A stretch of 49,310 bases of DNA, taken from the NCBI GenBank assembly GCA_027492585.1, contig JAPUEK010000079.1, positions 1-49,310 on the forward strand. Direction: 5' to 3'. The notes under the pieces are model-generated. The model worked only from the letters and a program-made list of their open reading frames with translations. It was not told the origin of the DNA and did no database searches. Shown here piece by piece: positions 1 through 8,374 of this stretch. Within the stretch, counting starts at the first letter, position 1; every line of letters starts with the position of its first letter. The DNA comes from Paracoccaceae bacterium (GTDB taxonomy: Bacteria; Pseudomonadota; Alphaproteobacteria; Rhodobacterales; Rhodobacteraceae). Both the position numbers and the translations under genes were made by a program.

Positions 1-761
1 ATACGGTCTCGGCGGTGCAGATGGTGTTCCAGAACCCCTTCGACACGCTGAACCCTTCCATGTCGGTCGGGCGGCAGATCATCCGGGCGCTCGAAATCTT
101 CAAGTTCGGGGCCTCGGATGCCGAACGCAACGCGCGGATGCTGGAACTCCTCGACCTCGTGAAGCTGCCGCGCGCCTTTGCCGAGCGGATGCCGCGCCAG
201 CTTTCGGGCGGGCAGAAGCAGCGCGTCGGCATCGCACGGGCCTTTGCCGGGGGGGCGAAAGTGGTGGTGGCGGATGAACCCGTCTCCGCGCTCGATGTTT
301 CGGTGCAGGCCGCGGTCACCGACCTCCTGATGGACATCCAGCGCGAGAACCGCACGACACTCCTCTTCATCAGCCATGACCTCTCCATCGTCCGCTATCT
401 GAGCGACCGCGTGATGGTCATGTATCTCGGTCATGTGGTGGAGATGGGGACGACCGATCAGGTCTTCCAGCCGCCCTATCACCCCTATACCGAGGCGCTT
501 CTGTCCGCCGTGCCGATCGCCGATCCCAAGGTGGAGCGCCAGCGCATCGTGCTTGAAGGCGACATTCCTTCGGCGGTGAACCCGCCGCCGGGCTGCCCGT
601 TCCAGACCCGCTGCCGCTGGAAGGTGCAGGTGCCGGGTGGCATCTGCGAAAGCGTCATGCCGGAGGTGAAGGTCCTGGAAGGCGGCCATCAGATCAAATG
701 CCACCTGTCGGACGAGGTGCTGGCGCGGATGGAGCCGGTGATCAAGATCGCGGCGGAATAG
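1..761 (+). CDS. Peptide/nickel-type ABC transporter ATP-binding protein, 5' truncated by window edge
   Basis: This is the C-terminal part of an ATPase that powers uptake of di/oligopeptides or related solutes through a membrane ABC importer (Dpp/Opp family). The reading frame is open to the first base, so the start and Walker A lie upstream. Visible parts are the Q-loop (VQMVFQNPFDTLNP), the ABC signature LSGGQKQRVGIARA, Walker B with VVVADEPVSALD, the H-loop (FISHD), and the C-terminal oligopeptide-type extension with its cysteines (CPFQTRC). Substrate specificity cannot be told from the ATPase. The partner permeases and binding protein would be expected upstream. The gene ends with TAG three bases before the next start, so the two are probably cotranscribed. 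Confidence 0.93.
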   Translation, partial: TVSAVQMVFQNPFDTLNPSMSVGRQIIRALEIFKFGASDAERNARMLELLDLVKLPRAFAERMPRQLSGGQKQRVGIARAFAGGAKVVVADEPVSALDVSVQAAVTDLLMDIQRENRTTLLFISHDLSIVRYLSDRVMVMYLGHVVEMGTTDQVFQPPYHPYTEALLSAVPIADPKVERQRIVLEGDIPSAVNPPPGCPFQTRCRWKVQVPGGICESVMPEVKVLEGGHQIKCHLSDEVLARMEPVIKIAAE

Positions 762-764
762 GCC

Positions 765-1184
765 ATGCAGCGTCTCCGGATTGCGGGGGCCATCGCCGGA
801 ATCCTGGGGCTTGTCCTGGCCGGGCTTTGGCTGGGGGGCGGTTTTGCATGGCTTTCCGGCGGGCCGGTCGCAACCTTCCTCCTGCCCGTCCCCGGCAAGG
901 GAGAGGTGGCATACACCTGCCGCCTGACCTCCACCGAAGCCGAGGCGAAAGCGAGGGCCGAAGCCACCCATGCCGCCTTTCAAAGCCGGCTGAAGCCCCT
1001 CGCCGAAACCGCCGCCGCCGCGATGCAGACGGCGATGACGGCGGCGGCGATTACAGGGGATGCGGCGGCCGTGAAGGAACCGCAGAAGGATTACCTCAAC
1101 AAGGTCAAGGCCCTGCGCGCCGATCTTGAAGCGGAGTTCGGTTGCTGGATCAACAGCGACCTGACCGCGCCGGCGCAAAACTAG
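765..1184 (+). CDS. Small membrane-anchored protein of unknown function
   Basis: 139 residues. An N-terminal hydrophobic segment (about residues 7-33) looks like an uncleaved signal anchor. It is followed by an Ala/Lys/Glu-rich, probably helical segment that should lie in the periplasm. Two cysteines (one near residue 52 in YTCRL, one near the C-terminus in GCWIN) could form a disulfide. It starts three bases after the ABC ATPase stop, so it is likely translated from the same message. I do not recognise a family and assign no function. Confidence 0.72.
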   Translation: MQRLRIAGAIAGILGLVLAGLWLGGGFAWLSGGPVATFLLPVPGKGEVAYTCRLTSTEAEAKARAEATHAAFQSRLKPLAETAAAAMQTAMTAAAITGDAAAVKEPQKDYLNKVKALRADLEAEFGCWINSDLTAPAQN

Positions 1185-1290
1185 CAAGCCTGGCCGAAAA
1201 GCGGACTGGCGAAGGGCCGGCGCCGATCACCTTCAGCCCCGCCGTGGCCCTTGTCTGGAACCCCTCCGGCTTCCCTCTTCAGCCTCCGCC

Positions 1291-1352
1291 ATCCCCTGTG
1301 CATAAATATCCTGCGGGGAGGTCCGGAGGGGTGCAAAACCCCTCCGGCGCCG
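1291..1352. repeat. Dispersed AAATATCC element, copy 1 (long-hairpin type)
   Basis: The core AAATATCC is at 1304-1311. It is followed by a perfect hairpin with 9-bp arms (CCGGAGGGG at 1323-1331, CCCCTCCGG at 1339-1347) around a TGCAAAA loop. All 62 bases are identical, in reverse complement, to 37537-37598. The copy sits between two convergent genes (the small membrane protein and the lytic transglycosylase) and is the only structure I see in the 297-bp gap 1185-1481. Confidence 0.85.
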
Positions 1353-1481
1353 GACGAATCCGCAAGCCGCCGAACAGCCAATCCGCTCTGCCCCGGCGCC
1401 CATGTCACCCGCAGCCTGCCACCCTGTCCCCGCGGAGAGGGTCAGGATCGCGGACGAGCGGCAGATCCCCGCCGCCGCCCC

Positions 1482-2090
1482 TCAGCCCATGATCGCCAGA
1501 ACGTAGTTCTTGGTTTCCTCGTAGGGCGGGATGCCGTTGTTCTTTTCCACCGCCAGCGGCCCGGCATTGTAGGCGGCAAGGGCCAGCTCCCAGGTGCCGA
1601 AGCGCACGAACATCATCTTCAGATAGCGCGCGCCGCCTTCCAGATTCTCATGCGGGTCGTTGATGTCAACGCCGAGGTGATCCGCCGTGCCGGGCATGAG
1701 CTGCGCCAGCCCCGTCGCGCCCTTGGCCGACACCGCCCCCGGATTCCAGCCGCTTTCCTGCTGGACAAGCCGCAGGAACAGATCCTCCGGCACCCCGTGC
1801 TTGCGGGCGACCTTCTTGGCCACATCCAGATATTCGCCTTTGTACTTGCCCTTGTAGACCACCTTGCCGGTCGGAGCCGCGGCCTTCGCCTCCTTGGCGC
1901 CGGGGGTCAGCCGCGCGGAGTAATCATATTGCGTCGCAAGGCGCCCATCGAGAAGCGCCGTCTGCGAGCGGAAAAGCGCATTGCGGTTGGAACTGGAACC
2001 GGAGAGGCGCAGCCCCTCCGCCTCGCCCATGTCGGGCATCCCGAGAAACAGAACGAGCGAGGCCGACAGGCCGGCGATGGTCAGGCGCAT
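1482..2090 (-). CDS. Lytic transglycosylase (SLT-type), periplasmic
   Basis: Cleaves peptidoglycan glycan strands to 1,6-anhydro ends. 202 residues. The chosen start (ATG at 2090) opens a typical signal peptide (residues about 1-24, [17 protein letters not shown]); a longer upstream frame has no such signal. The C-terminal half is an SLT domain with the catalytic Glu in [10 protein letters not shown], the [13 protein letters not shown] motif, [10 protein letters not shown] and AAYNAGP, which are the hallmark motifs of the Slt/MltC family. It is compact for the family and lacks a peptidoglycan-binding module. It is divergent from ssb, with about 220 bp between the starts. Confidence 0.92.
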   Translation of the reverse strand: MRLTIAGLSASLVLFLGMPDMGEAEGLRLSGSSSNRNALFRSQTALLDGRLATQYDYSARLTPGAKEAKAAAPTGKVVYKGKYKGEYLDVAKKVARKHGVPEDLFLRLVQQESGWNPGAVSAKGATGLAQLMPGTADHLGVDINDPHENLEGGARYLKMMFVRFGTWELALAAYNAGPLAVEKNNGIPPYEETKNYVLAIMG

Positions 2091-2223
2091 GGTATATCCG
2101 GAACAGGGGATCGCGGCGCGAAGGTCGGGGCGACTATAGCCGATCTTCCGGCGGTTTCCACCCCTCCCCCGCCGCCCTGTCCTTTTGCCGCGCTCCGGCC
2201 GGGGCAAGGCGCGGGACGGCATG

Positions 2224-2252
2224 TTGCGGGGGGCGGAGGGGCGGTCTATAGG
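2224..2252 (+). promoter_or_regulatory. Candidate sigma70-type promoter of ssb
   Basis: TTGCGG (2224-2229), a 17-base spacer and TATAGG (2247-2252) lie 57 bases upstream of the ssb ATG. The spacing is ideal and the boxes are partial matches. Identified by eye only. Confidence 0.35.
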
Positions 2253-2308
2253 ATTTGTTAACCAGAGCCGGCAAGGATGCCGGAGCGGCGGAATCAGGGG
2301 AGAGGCAT

Positions 2309-2857
2309 ATGGCTGGGGTCAACAAGGTCATCATCGTCGGCAATCTCGGCCGCGACCCGGAAGTGCGGAGCTTTCCCAACGGCGGCAAGGTGGTGAACCT
2401 GCGGATCGCCACCTCCGAAACCTGGCGCGACCGCAATTCGGGGGAGCGCAAGGAGCGGACGGAATGGCATTCCGTGGCGATCTTCAACGAAAACCTCGGC
2501 AAGATCGCGGAGCAGTATCTGCGGAAAGGCTCGACGGTCTATATCGAGGGTCAGCTCGAAACGCGCAAATGGCAGGACCAGTCCGGGGCCGACCGCTACA
2601 CGACCGAAATCGTGCTGCGCCAGTTCCGCGGCGAGCTGACGCTTCTGGGCGGCCGCGGTGAAGGCGGCGGCTCGGGCGGGGGCTATGACGACCGCGGCGG
2701 CTATGACGAAGGCCCGCAATCGGGCGGCTCTTCGGGTGGTGGCGGAGGTGGCGGTTACGGTCGCGGCTCGGGTGGCGGCGGCGGTGGCTACGGCAGCGGC
2801 GGTTCGGGTGGCGGCGGCGGCGGCCGTCCCGATCTCGACGACGAGATCCCGTTCTGA
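2309..2857 (+). CDS. ssb: Single-stranded DNA-binding protein SSB
   Basis: Coats single-stranded DNA in replication, recombination and repair, and recruits partner enzymes. 182 residues. The OB-fold covers about 1-112 ([48 protein letters not shown]). A very Gly/Ser-rich linker follows (about 118-172), and the protein ends with the acidic protein-interaction tip DDEIPF. The start at ATG 2309 follows a GGGGAGAGG ribosome site and begins at the conserved N-terminus; upstream in-frame codons are not conserved-looking. The linker DNA is a low-complexity GGC/GGT repeat, prone to length change. Confidence 0.97.
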   Translation: MAGVNKVIIVGNLGRDPEVRSFPNGGKVVNLRIATSETWRDRNSGERKERTEWHSVAIFNENLGKIAEQYLRKGSTVYIEGQLETRKWQDQSGADRYTTEIVLRQFRGELTLLGGRGEGGGSGGGYDDRGGYDEGPQSGGSSGGGGGGGYGRGSGGGGGGYGSGGSGGGGGGRPDLDDEIPF

Positions 2858-3050
2858 TCGCGGCAGGGATCGGGCGGAAGGCTTCCGGGGCGGCGGCGCC
2901 AGCCATGGCCGTCTCCGGATGGATCGGCGCCGGAACATCAGCACCGGAACATCGGCTTCGGGATAGGGGTTCGCGGAATCACCCGCTGGCTCTGGACCTT
3001 TGCCCCGCGATTTCTTATATAATCGCTCAAGAAATTGGAGCGTGACCGGA

Positions 3051-3413
3051 ATGAACCAGCAGCAGGACCAGATCGAAGGCGCCCCCCTGATCCGCCCTTC
3101 CACCACCGATCACCCGCTTTATGAAGCGGTGACGGAGGCCTGCCGCACGGTCTTCGACCCGGAAATCCCGGTGAATATCTTCGATCTCGGCCTCGTCTAC
3201 ACGATCGAGATTTCGCAGGAAAACGCCGTCGACATCCTGATGACCCTGACCGCTCCCGGTTGCCCGGTGGCGGGGGAGATGCCGGGCTGGGTGGCCGATG
3301 CGGTCGAAAGTCTGCCGGGTGTGAAGCAGGTCGATGTGAAGATGACCTTCGAGCCGCCCTGGGGCATGGACATGATGTCCGACGAGGCCCGGCTGGAACT
3401 GGGCTTCATGTAA
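3051..3413 (+). CDS. sufT: SUF-type iron-sulfur assembly protein SufT / MIP18 (DUF59) family
   Basis: Accessory factor in maturation of Fe-S proteins in the cytoplasm. 120 residues from ATG 3051, which has GGAG ten bases upstream. The single DUF59/MIP18 domain shows DPEIPVNIFDLGLVY near residue 42 and the Cys-containing TAPGCPVAGEMP motif near residue 75. The C-terminal EPPWGMDMMS is typical of PaaD/SufT proteins. The rest of the suf operon is not in the window, but a HesB/IscA-type gene lies 1.5 kb downstream. A TATAAT box at 3018-3023 may belong to its promoter; no convincing -35 is seen. Confidence 0.88.
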   Translation: MNQQQDQIEGAPLIRPSTTDHPLYEAVTEACRTVFDPEIPVNIFDLGLVYTIEISQENAVDILMTLTAPGCPVAGEMPGWVADAVESLPGVKQVDVKMTFEPPWGMDMMSDEARLELGFM

Positions 3414-3518
3414 GCAAGCCTCAGGGCTTGCGATAGCCAGATGCAAGCCTGAACCATTGCAGGATACACATGCAAGCCTTGAGGCTTGCATTTTGCATTG
3501 CAAGCCTTATAGCTTGCA
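3413..3518. promoter_or_regulatory. Tandem palindromic array (TGCAAGCC, about 29-bp period) before satD
   Basis: Four units start at 3413, 3442, 3471 and 3499 (steps 29, 29, 28). A degenerate fifth TGCAACC at 3528 lies inside the coding start. Units 1, 3 and 4 are inverted repeats: GCAAGCC-N4-GGCTTGC (3414-3431), TGCAAGCC-N4-GGCTTGCA (3471-3490, perfect) and TGCAAGCC-N4-AGCTTGCA (3499-3518, one mismatch). The array fills the gap between the sufT stop and the satD ATG at 3520. It could be a multi-site operator for the HTH protein it precedes, or a set of RNA hairpins; unit 3 is followed by TTTT, like a weak terminator. Confidence 0.8.
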
Positions 3519-3519
3519 C

Positions 3520-4155
3520 ATGGCCCTTGCAACCGTCCTCACCGGCGACCTGATCGGCTCCTCCCGCGCCGGGGCGGAAGCGGTGGATGGTGCCATGGCG
3601 ATCATTGCCGGGGCCGCGGCGGCGATTGGCGGCTCGACCGGCTGCGAGGTCCGCTTCGCCCGCTATCGCGGGGACGGCTGGCAGATCTATAGCGAAAGCC
3701 GCTGGCAGGGCTTCCGGCTGTGCCTGCTGATCCTCGCCCGGCTCCGATGCGCGCCGCATCTGCCCGCAACGCGCATATCCGTGGCGACGGGCGAGACGCT
3801 GCCGCTCGGGCAGGCAGGGCTTTCTTCGGCTGGCGGCGAAGCCTTCGAGCTTTCCGGCCGGGGGCTTGATGCGCTGGGGCGCGGCGAAGGGATGGTCTAT
3901 GCCGCCGGCGATTGGGACCGGGCGGCGCATGGCTGGAAGGCGGCGCTTTTCGCCTATCTCGACTGGCAGGCCGCGCGCTGGTCGCCGGAACAGGCCGCGG
4001 CGGTGGCGCTGGCCGTATCGCAGGGCGGCGCGCTGAAGGATCAGGCACGGCAGTTCGGCATCAGTCGTCAAGCCCTGCAGGCGCGGCTCAAGGGCGCGGG
4101 CCACGGGCCGCTGGTTGCCGCGCTCCGCAGTTTCGAGGACCCGCCGCATGGCTGA
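3520..4155 (+). CDS. SatD-family protein with C-terminal HTH
   Basis: 211 residues from ATG 3520. The N-terminus (VLTGDLIGSS) and the following alpha/beta part (FARYRGDGWQIY) match the SatD family, named after an acid-tolerance locus in streptococci; the biochemical role is not established. The C-terminal 50 residues contain a helix-turn-helix pattern (LKDQARQFGISRQALQARL), so DNA binding is likely. Its last 8 bases overlap the start of the DUF3307 membrane gene, indicating translational coupling. The palindromic array directly upstream is the obvious candidate for an autoregulatory operator. An alternative start upstream (3457, TTG) would translate part of the array and is less likely. Confidence 0.82.
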   Translation: MALATVLTGDLIGSSRAGAEAVDGAMAIIAGAAAAIGGSTGCEVRFARYRGDGWQIYSESRWQGFRLCLLILARLRCAPHLPATRISVATGETLPLGQAGLSSAGGEAFELSGRGLDALGRGEGMVYAAGDWDRAAHGWKAALFAYLDWQAARWSPEQAAAVALAVSQGGALKDQARQFGISRQALQARLKGAGHGPLVAALRSFEDPPHG

Positions 4156-4861
4156 GACCTTCACCGCCCTCCTCTGCGCGCATGTGCTTGCGGATTTCCT
4201 GTTCCAGAGCAACTGGATGGTGGCCAACAAGGGGCGGATCGCGGGGCTGGCGGCCCATGGGGCGGTGGTGCTGGCGCTGACGCTCGCGGTGACGGGAAGC
4301 TTCGCGCTGCCGCTCTGGCTCCTGGCCCTGGCTCATCTCGGCGTGGACTGGGGGAAGGCCCATGCACCGCAGCGCGGACTTCTGCCCTTCCTTGTCGATC
4401 AAGCCCTGCATCTGGGGCTGATCGCGGCGCTTGCAGGGCTGAGCCCCGGCCTCTGGGCCTCGGGCCTCTGGGCGCAGATCCTGCCGCTGCCGCCGCTTCT
4501 GGCCCTGCTGGCCGGCCTCGTGCTGGCCACGCGGGCGGGCGGCTTTGCCATCGGGATGCTGATGCAGCCCTGGGCCGAAGCCTCGCCGGAGGGGCTGCCG
4601 GGCGGCGGGCGGGTCATCGGCCTGCTGGAGCGCGGGCTGATCTTCCTGCTGGTGATCTCGGGGCAGTCGGCGGGCATCGGCTTTCTGATCGCGGCGAAAT
4701 CGGTGCTGCGCTTCGGCTCGGTCGGCGATGACCGCAAGATCAGCGAATATGTGATCATCGGCACCCTGGCCTCCTTCGGCTGGGCGATGGCCGTGGCTTT
4801 CGGGACGGTTGCGCTGATGTCCGCGCTCTGGCCGCTTGGAATTCCCGATCTGACGCCCTAG
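4148..4861 (+). CDS. DUF3307 integral membrane protein
   Basis: 237 residues. Begins at ATG 4148, overlapping the satD stop. The opening [19 protein letters not shown] is the DUF3307 signature. Several hydrophobic segments follow (roughly residues 38-60, 88-112, 115-137, 160-180 and 205-228), so it is a polytopic inner-membrane protein. Function is unknown. SatD plus DUF3307 is a recurring gene pair, which suggests the cytosolic regulator senses or controls the membrane partner; this is inference. Confidence 0.85.
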   Translation: MAETFTALLCAHVLADFLFQSNWMVANKGRIAGLAAHGAVVLALTLAVTGSFALPLWLLALAHLGVDWGKAHAPQRGLLPFLVDQALHLGLIAALAGLSPGLWASGLWAQILPLPPLLALLAGLVLATRAGGFAIGMLMQPWAEASPEGLPGGGRVIGLLERGLIFLLVISGQSAGIGFLIAAKSVLRFGSVGDDRKISEYVIIGTLASFGWAMAVAFGTVALMSALWPLGIPDLTP

Positions 4862-4884
4862 ATTGGCTTGCAAAGGAGCATCCC

Positions 4885-5244
4885 ATGTTCGGAATTCCCG
4901 GCAAGGCCGCCGTCACCATGACCCCCGTAGCCGCCCGCCAGATCGCGCGGCTGATGGAAAAGCAGGGCTCGAAGGGCCTCCGCATCGGCGTCAAGAAGGG
5001 CGGCTGTGCGGGGATGGAATATACGATGGATTATGTGGCCGAGGTGAACCCGCTCGACGAGGTGGTGGAGCAGGATGGCGCACGGGTGCTGATCGCGCCC
5101 ATGGCCCAGATGTTCCTGATCGGCACCGTCATCGACTACGAGGTCGATCTCCTCTCCGCCGGGTTCAAATTCATCAACCCCAATGTCGCCGAGGCCTGCG
5201 GCTGCGGCGAATCGATCAAGTTCAAGGATCAGCCCGCGGCCTGA
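4885..5244 (+). CDS. HesB/IscA/SufA-family iron-sulfur cluster carrier
   Basis: A-type carrier that accepts and delivers Fe-S clusters in the cytoplasm. 119 residues, normal length. The three conserved cysteines are present: Cys41 in [10 protein letters not shown] and Cys105/Cys107 in ACGCGES. SD AAGGAG is at 4872-4877. It lies 23 bases after the DUF3307 gene. The 8-mer GGCTTGCA (4865-4872), identical to the half-site of the satD array, touches its ribosome site, so joint regulation is possible but an 8-mer match may be chance. Confidence 0.93.
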   Translation: MFGIPGKAAVTMTPVAARQIARLMEKQGSKGLRIGVKKGGCAGMEYTMDYVAEVNPLDEVVEQDGARVLIAPMAQMFLIGTVIDYEVDLLSAGFKFINPNVAEACGCGESIKFKDQPAA

Positions 5245-5307
5245 GCCGGTCTTGCCCCACCTGCCGGACGAGGCATGACCCGGCGGCGCCCCGGAGCACG
5301 GCAGAAG

Positions 5308-5391
5308 CCTCCGGCGGGGATATTTGGGGCAAGATGAAAGCCCTTTCTTCTCTTCTCAAATATCCCCCGCGGAGCGTTCCGCGGCGGGAGA
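5308..5391. repeat. Dispersed AAATATCC element, copy 2 (head-to-head pair)
   Basis: GGATATTT at 5318-5325 and AAATATCC at 5358-5365 are separated by exactly 32 bases. The inner arms meet at GAAAG-CC-CTTTC. A GC palindrome (CCGCGGA/TCCGCGG) follows the second core. The element lies in the 239-bp gap between the HesB-type gene and tpiA. The two arms carry the two variant purine tracts (GCAAGATGAAAG and, on the other strand, GAGAAGAGAAGAAAG). Confidence 0.82.
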
Positions 5392-5483
5392 CGCGCGGAC
5401 CGGCCCCCGGAACGGCGCAGCTTTCCGGCTGGCCCTTTCCGGTTGGCGGCGCTAACTCTTGGCGGGAATCGAGGGAGGGCGCG

Positions 5484-6224
5484 ATGCGGAAACTGGCGGC
5501 TGGCAACTGGAAGATGAACGGCTCCGTCGCAGGGCTGGCGGAGGTGACGGCCCTTCTGGCAGCGCATCCGGACCCGGCCTGCGAGATGCTTCTTTGCCCG
5601 CCAGCGACCCTGCTCGCGCAGATGAGCGGGGCGGCGCGCGGCTCGGTGCTGAAGCTCGGCGGGCAGGATTGCCATGCGGCCGCCTCGGGCGCCCATACCG
5701 GCGACATTTCTGCGGCGATGCTGAAGGAGGCCGGGGCGGCCTATGTCATCCTCGGCCATTCGGAGCGGCGGGCCGATCATGGCGAGAGCGATGCGCTCGT
5801 GAAGGCCAAGGCGGCGGCGGCGCAGGCGGCGGGTCTGGTGCCGGTGATCTGCTTGGGCGAGACCGGGGCGGAGCGCGACGGCGGCCGCACGCTTGCGGTG
5901 ATCGGGGCGCAGCTCGACGGCTCCCTTCCCGAGGGCGGCGAGATGGTGGTGGCCTATGAGCCGGTCTGGGCCATCGGCACCGGGCGCACCCCGACACTCG
6001 ATCAGATCGCCGAGGTTCACGCCTTCCTGCGCGCCCGTCTTGCCGCGCGGATCGGGGCGGAAGCGGCGGCGGGGGTGCGGCTCCTTTACGGCGGCTCGGT
6101 GAAGCCCTCCAATGCGGCCGAGATCTTCGCGGTGGCGGATGTGGATGGCGCGCTTGTCGGCGGCGCCAGCCTCAAGGCGGCCGATTTCGGCGCCATCGTC
6201 GCAGCGCTTTCCGCCGCTCATTGA
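5484..6224 (+). CDS. tpiA: Triosephosphate isomerase
   Basis: Interconverts dihydroxyacetone phosphate and glyceraldehyde 3-phosphate (glycolysis/gluconeogenesis, Calvin cycle). 246 residues, a full TIM barrel. Active-site landmarks are NWKMN (Lys10), GHSERR (catalytic His), [10 protein letters not shown] (catalytic Glu) and the phosphate-binding YGGSV near the C-terminus. ATG 5484 is preceded by GAGGGAGG and starts directly with the first conserved strand, though the frame is open far upstream. It stands alone downstream of a repeat element. Confidence 0.97.
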   Translation: MRKLAAGNWKMNGSVAGLAEVTALLAAHPDPACEMLLCPPATLLAQMSGAARGSVLKLGGQDCHAAASGAHTGDISAAMLKEAGAAYVILGHSERRADHGESDALVKAKAAAAQAAGLVPVICLGETGAERDGGRTLAVIGAQLDGSLPEGGEMVVAYEPVWAIGTGRTPTLDQIAEVHAFLRARLAARIGAEAAAGVRLLYGGSVKPSNAAEIFAVADVDGALVGGASLKAADFGAIVAALSAAH

Positions 6225-6280
6225 TCCGGCGAGGTCGCGGGCAGGCGAGCCTGCCCCCCTTGCGCGTGGCAGGAAACCGC

Positions 6281-7201
6281 ATGACCAGTCTTGAACAAAC
6301 CCCCGTCACCGGGCGCCTTTCGGCCAATCTCGTCTGCATGGCCTCGATGCTGATCTGGGCGGCGGGTCTGCCGGCGGCCGATTTCCTGATCCCTCTGATG
6401 ACGGGAATGCAGCTCAGCGCGCTGCGGATGGGGCTGGCGGCGCTGGCGCTGCTGCCGCTCTGGGTGCTGCTGGAGGGCTGGGCGCCGCTTCTGCGGGTGA
6501 ACTGGCCGAAGGGCGTCGCTGTCGGGAGCCTGATCGGCTTCGGCGGCTGGTTCCTGGTGATGGGGCAGGCGCGCGGCGGGGCGGTGACGGCGGCGGTGAT
6601 CTCGGCGACGCTGCCGGTCGTGGGCATCGCGGTCGAGGTACTGTTTGACGGGCGCAGGCTGACGCGGGCGCTCGTGGTGGGGCTGGTCCTGTCGCTGATC
6701 GGCGGAATGATGGCGCTTGATCTGACCAGCGGGAACATGTCGCTCGGGATCGGGGCGCTCCTCTGCTTCTGCTCGGTGCTGTGCTTCACCCTCGGCTCGC
6801 GGCTGACCGTGACCGCCTTTCCCGACCAGACGCCGATCGGGCGCACGGCGCTGACCCTGACCGGGGCGGCGGTGGCACTGATCTGCGTGGCGCTCGTGCA
6901 GGGGGCCGGCGGCACCCCCGCCCCCGATACCAGCCTCTGGGGCTGGAAGGAGGCGGTCGCGCTCGTGCTCTATGCCGTGGGGTCGATGGCGCTGAGCCAG
7001 GTCCTGTGGATCATGTCGGTGGAAAAGCTCGGCATCGGGCTGTCTTCGCTGCATATCAACGCGGCGCCCTTCTATGTGATGATCATCCTTTTCGCCCTTG
7101 GCGCGCCCTGGAACTGGTCGCAGGCCGCCGCCGCCGCCCTCGTGGGTGTCGGCGTGCTGATCGCCCAGGGCATCATCCCCCTTCCGAGGCTTGCCCGATG
7201 A
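6281..7201 (+). CDS. DMT-superfamily (EamA) permease
   Basis: 306 residues with about ten hydrophobic segments in two EamA-like halves, typical of the drug/metabolite transporter superfamily in the inner membrane. The first helix is near residues 13-33 (LVCMASMLIWAAGLPAADF). The substrate cannot be predicted. ATG 6281 has AGGAAA just upstream. Its stop overlaps the P450 start (ATGA), so the two are translated together and the permease may move the P450's substrate or product; this is inference. Confidence 0.87.
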   Translation: MTSLEQTPVTGRLSANLVCMASMLIWAAGLPAADFLIPLMTGMQLSALRMGLAALALLPLWVLLEGWAPLLRVNWPKGVAVGSLIGFGGWFLVMGQARGGAVTAAVISATLPVVGIAVEVLFDGRRLTRALVVGLVLSLIGGMMALDLTSGNMSLGIGALLCFCSVLCFTLGSRLTVTAFPDQTPIGRTALTLTGAAVALICVALVQGAGGTPAPDTSLWGWKEAVALVLYAVGSMALSQVLWIMSVEKLGIGLSSLHINAAPFYVMIILFALGAPWNWSQAAAAALVGVGVLIAQGIIPLPRLAR

Positions 7202-8373
7202 AAACCTTCCGCCAATCCCCGACCGATCCCGCCTTCGTGCAGGACCCCTATCCGTTCTACGAAGCCGCCCGCGCCGCCGGCCCCTTCTTCCATTGGGAGG
7301 ACTACGGGCTGATCTGCACCGGCAATGCCGCGGCGGCCTCGGCGATCTTCCGCGACCGGCGGTTCGGGCGCGAGGTACCGGCGGAGCTTGCGCCGGTGAT
7401 CCCCGACCACCTGAAGCCCTTCTACGCGGTCGAGGCCCATTCCATGCTGGAACTGGAGCCCCCCCGCCACACCCGGCTGCGCGGCCTCGTGCTGCGCGCC
7501 TTCACCTCGCGCCGGATCGCCGCCTTGCAGCCGGAGATCGCCGCCCTGACCGAAACGCTGATCGACGGCTTCCCGGAGGGCGAGTTCGACCTCTTGCGCC
7601 AGTTCGGCCAGAAGCTGCCGGTGATCGTCATCGCCCGGCTCCTTGGCGTGCCGGAGGAGATGTCGGACGATCTGCTGCGCTGGTCCAATGCCATAGTCGG
7701 CATGTATATGGCCGGCCGCACCCGCGAGACCGAGGACCGCGCCGTCGCCGCGACCGAGGCCTTCGTCGCCTTCATGCGCGGCTATGTCGAGACGCGCCGG
7801 CGCGATCCGCGCGACGACCTCATCACGGCGCTGATCGCCGCCGAGGAGGCGGGGGAGAAGCTCTCGACCGACGAGCTGATCACCACCTGCATCCTCCTGC
7901 TGAACGCCGGACATGAGGCGACGGTCCATACGATCGGTAACGGGGTGAAGACGCTGCTGGAAACCGGCGCGGCCCTGACCGAGGCCAATGCCGAAACCTG
8001 CGTGGAGGAGATCCTGCGTTTCGATCCCGCGCTGCACATGTTCACCCGCTGGGCCTATGAGGAGGTGGAGGTCATGGGCCACACCTTCCGGCGCGGCGAT
8101 CAGGTGGCGCTGCTTCTGGCCGCCGCCAACCGCGATCCGGGGGTCTGGGAGGCGCCGGAGGAGTTCCGTCCCCTGCGCCCGATCAAACCCAATGTGACCT
8201 TCGGCGCCGGGCTGCATTTCTGCGTCGGCGCCCCCCTCGCCCGGCTGGAGCTGATCACCGCCCTGCCGATCCTGATGCGCCGCCTGCCCGGCCTGCGTCT
8301 GGCCGCCCCGCCCGAATACGGCAATGTCTATCATTTCCACGGGCTGACCCGGCTGATGGTCGCGGCAGATTAG
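7198..8373 (+). CDS. Cytochrome P450
   Basis: Heme-thiolate monooxygenase, 391 residues, soluble bacterial type. The heme ligand is Cys342 in FGAGLHFCVGAPLARLE. The K-helix ExxR is present (EEILR, about residues 267-271) and the helix-C region has ELEPPRHTRLR. In the I-helix (residues 237-242, AGHEAT) the usual oxygen-activating Thr after the acidic residue is Ala241, as in a minority of P450s such as EryF. No ferredoxin partner is adjacent. Substrate unknown. It overlaps the DMT permease by 4 bases. Confidence 0.94.
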   Translation: MKTFRQSPTDPAFVQDPYPFYEAARAAGPFFHWEDYGLICTGNAAAASAIFRDRRFGREVPAELAPVIPDHLKPFYAVEAHSMLELEPPRHTRLRGLVLRAFTSRRIAALQPEIAALTETLIDGFPEGEFDLLRQFGQKLPVIVIARLLGVPEEMSDDLLRWSNAIVGMYMAGRTRETEDRAVAATEAFVAFMRGYVETRRRDPRDDLITALIAAEEAGEKLSTDELITTCILLLNAGHEATVHTIGNGVKTLLETGAALTEANAETCVEEILRFDPALHMFTRWAYEEVEVMGHTFRRGDQVALLLAAANRDPGVWEAPEEFRPLRPIKPNVTFGAGLHFCVGAPLARLELITALPILMRRLPGLRLAAPPEYGNVYHFHGLTRLMVAAD

Positions 8374-8374
8374 G

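Noticed and set aside
2658-2966. Separate small gene overlapping the ssb 3' end
   Set aside because: It is a different frame of the Gly-codon repeat of the SSB linker and gives only Ala/Val-rich low-complexity sequence.
3413-3518. CRISPR-like array before satD
   Set aside because: The period is about 29 bases including the palindrome, leaving no room for unique spacers; no cas genes are near.
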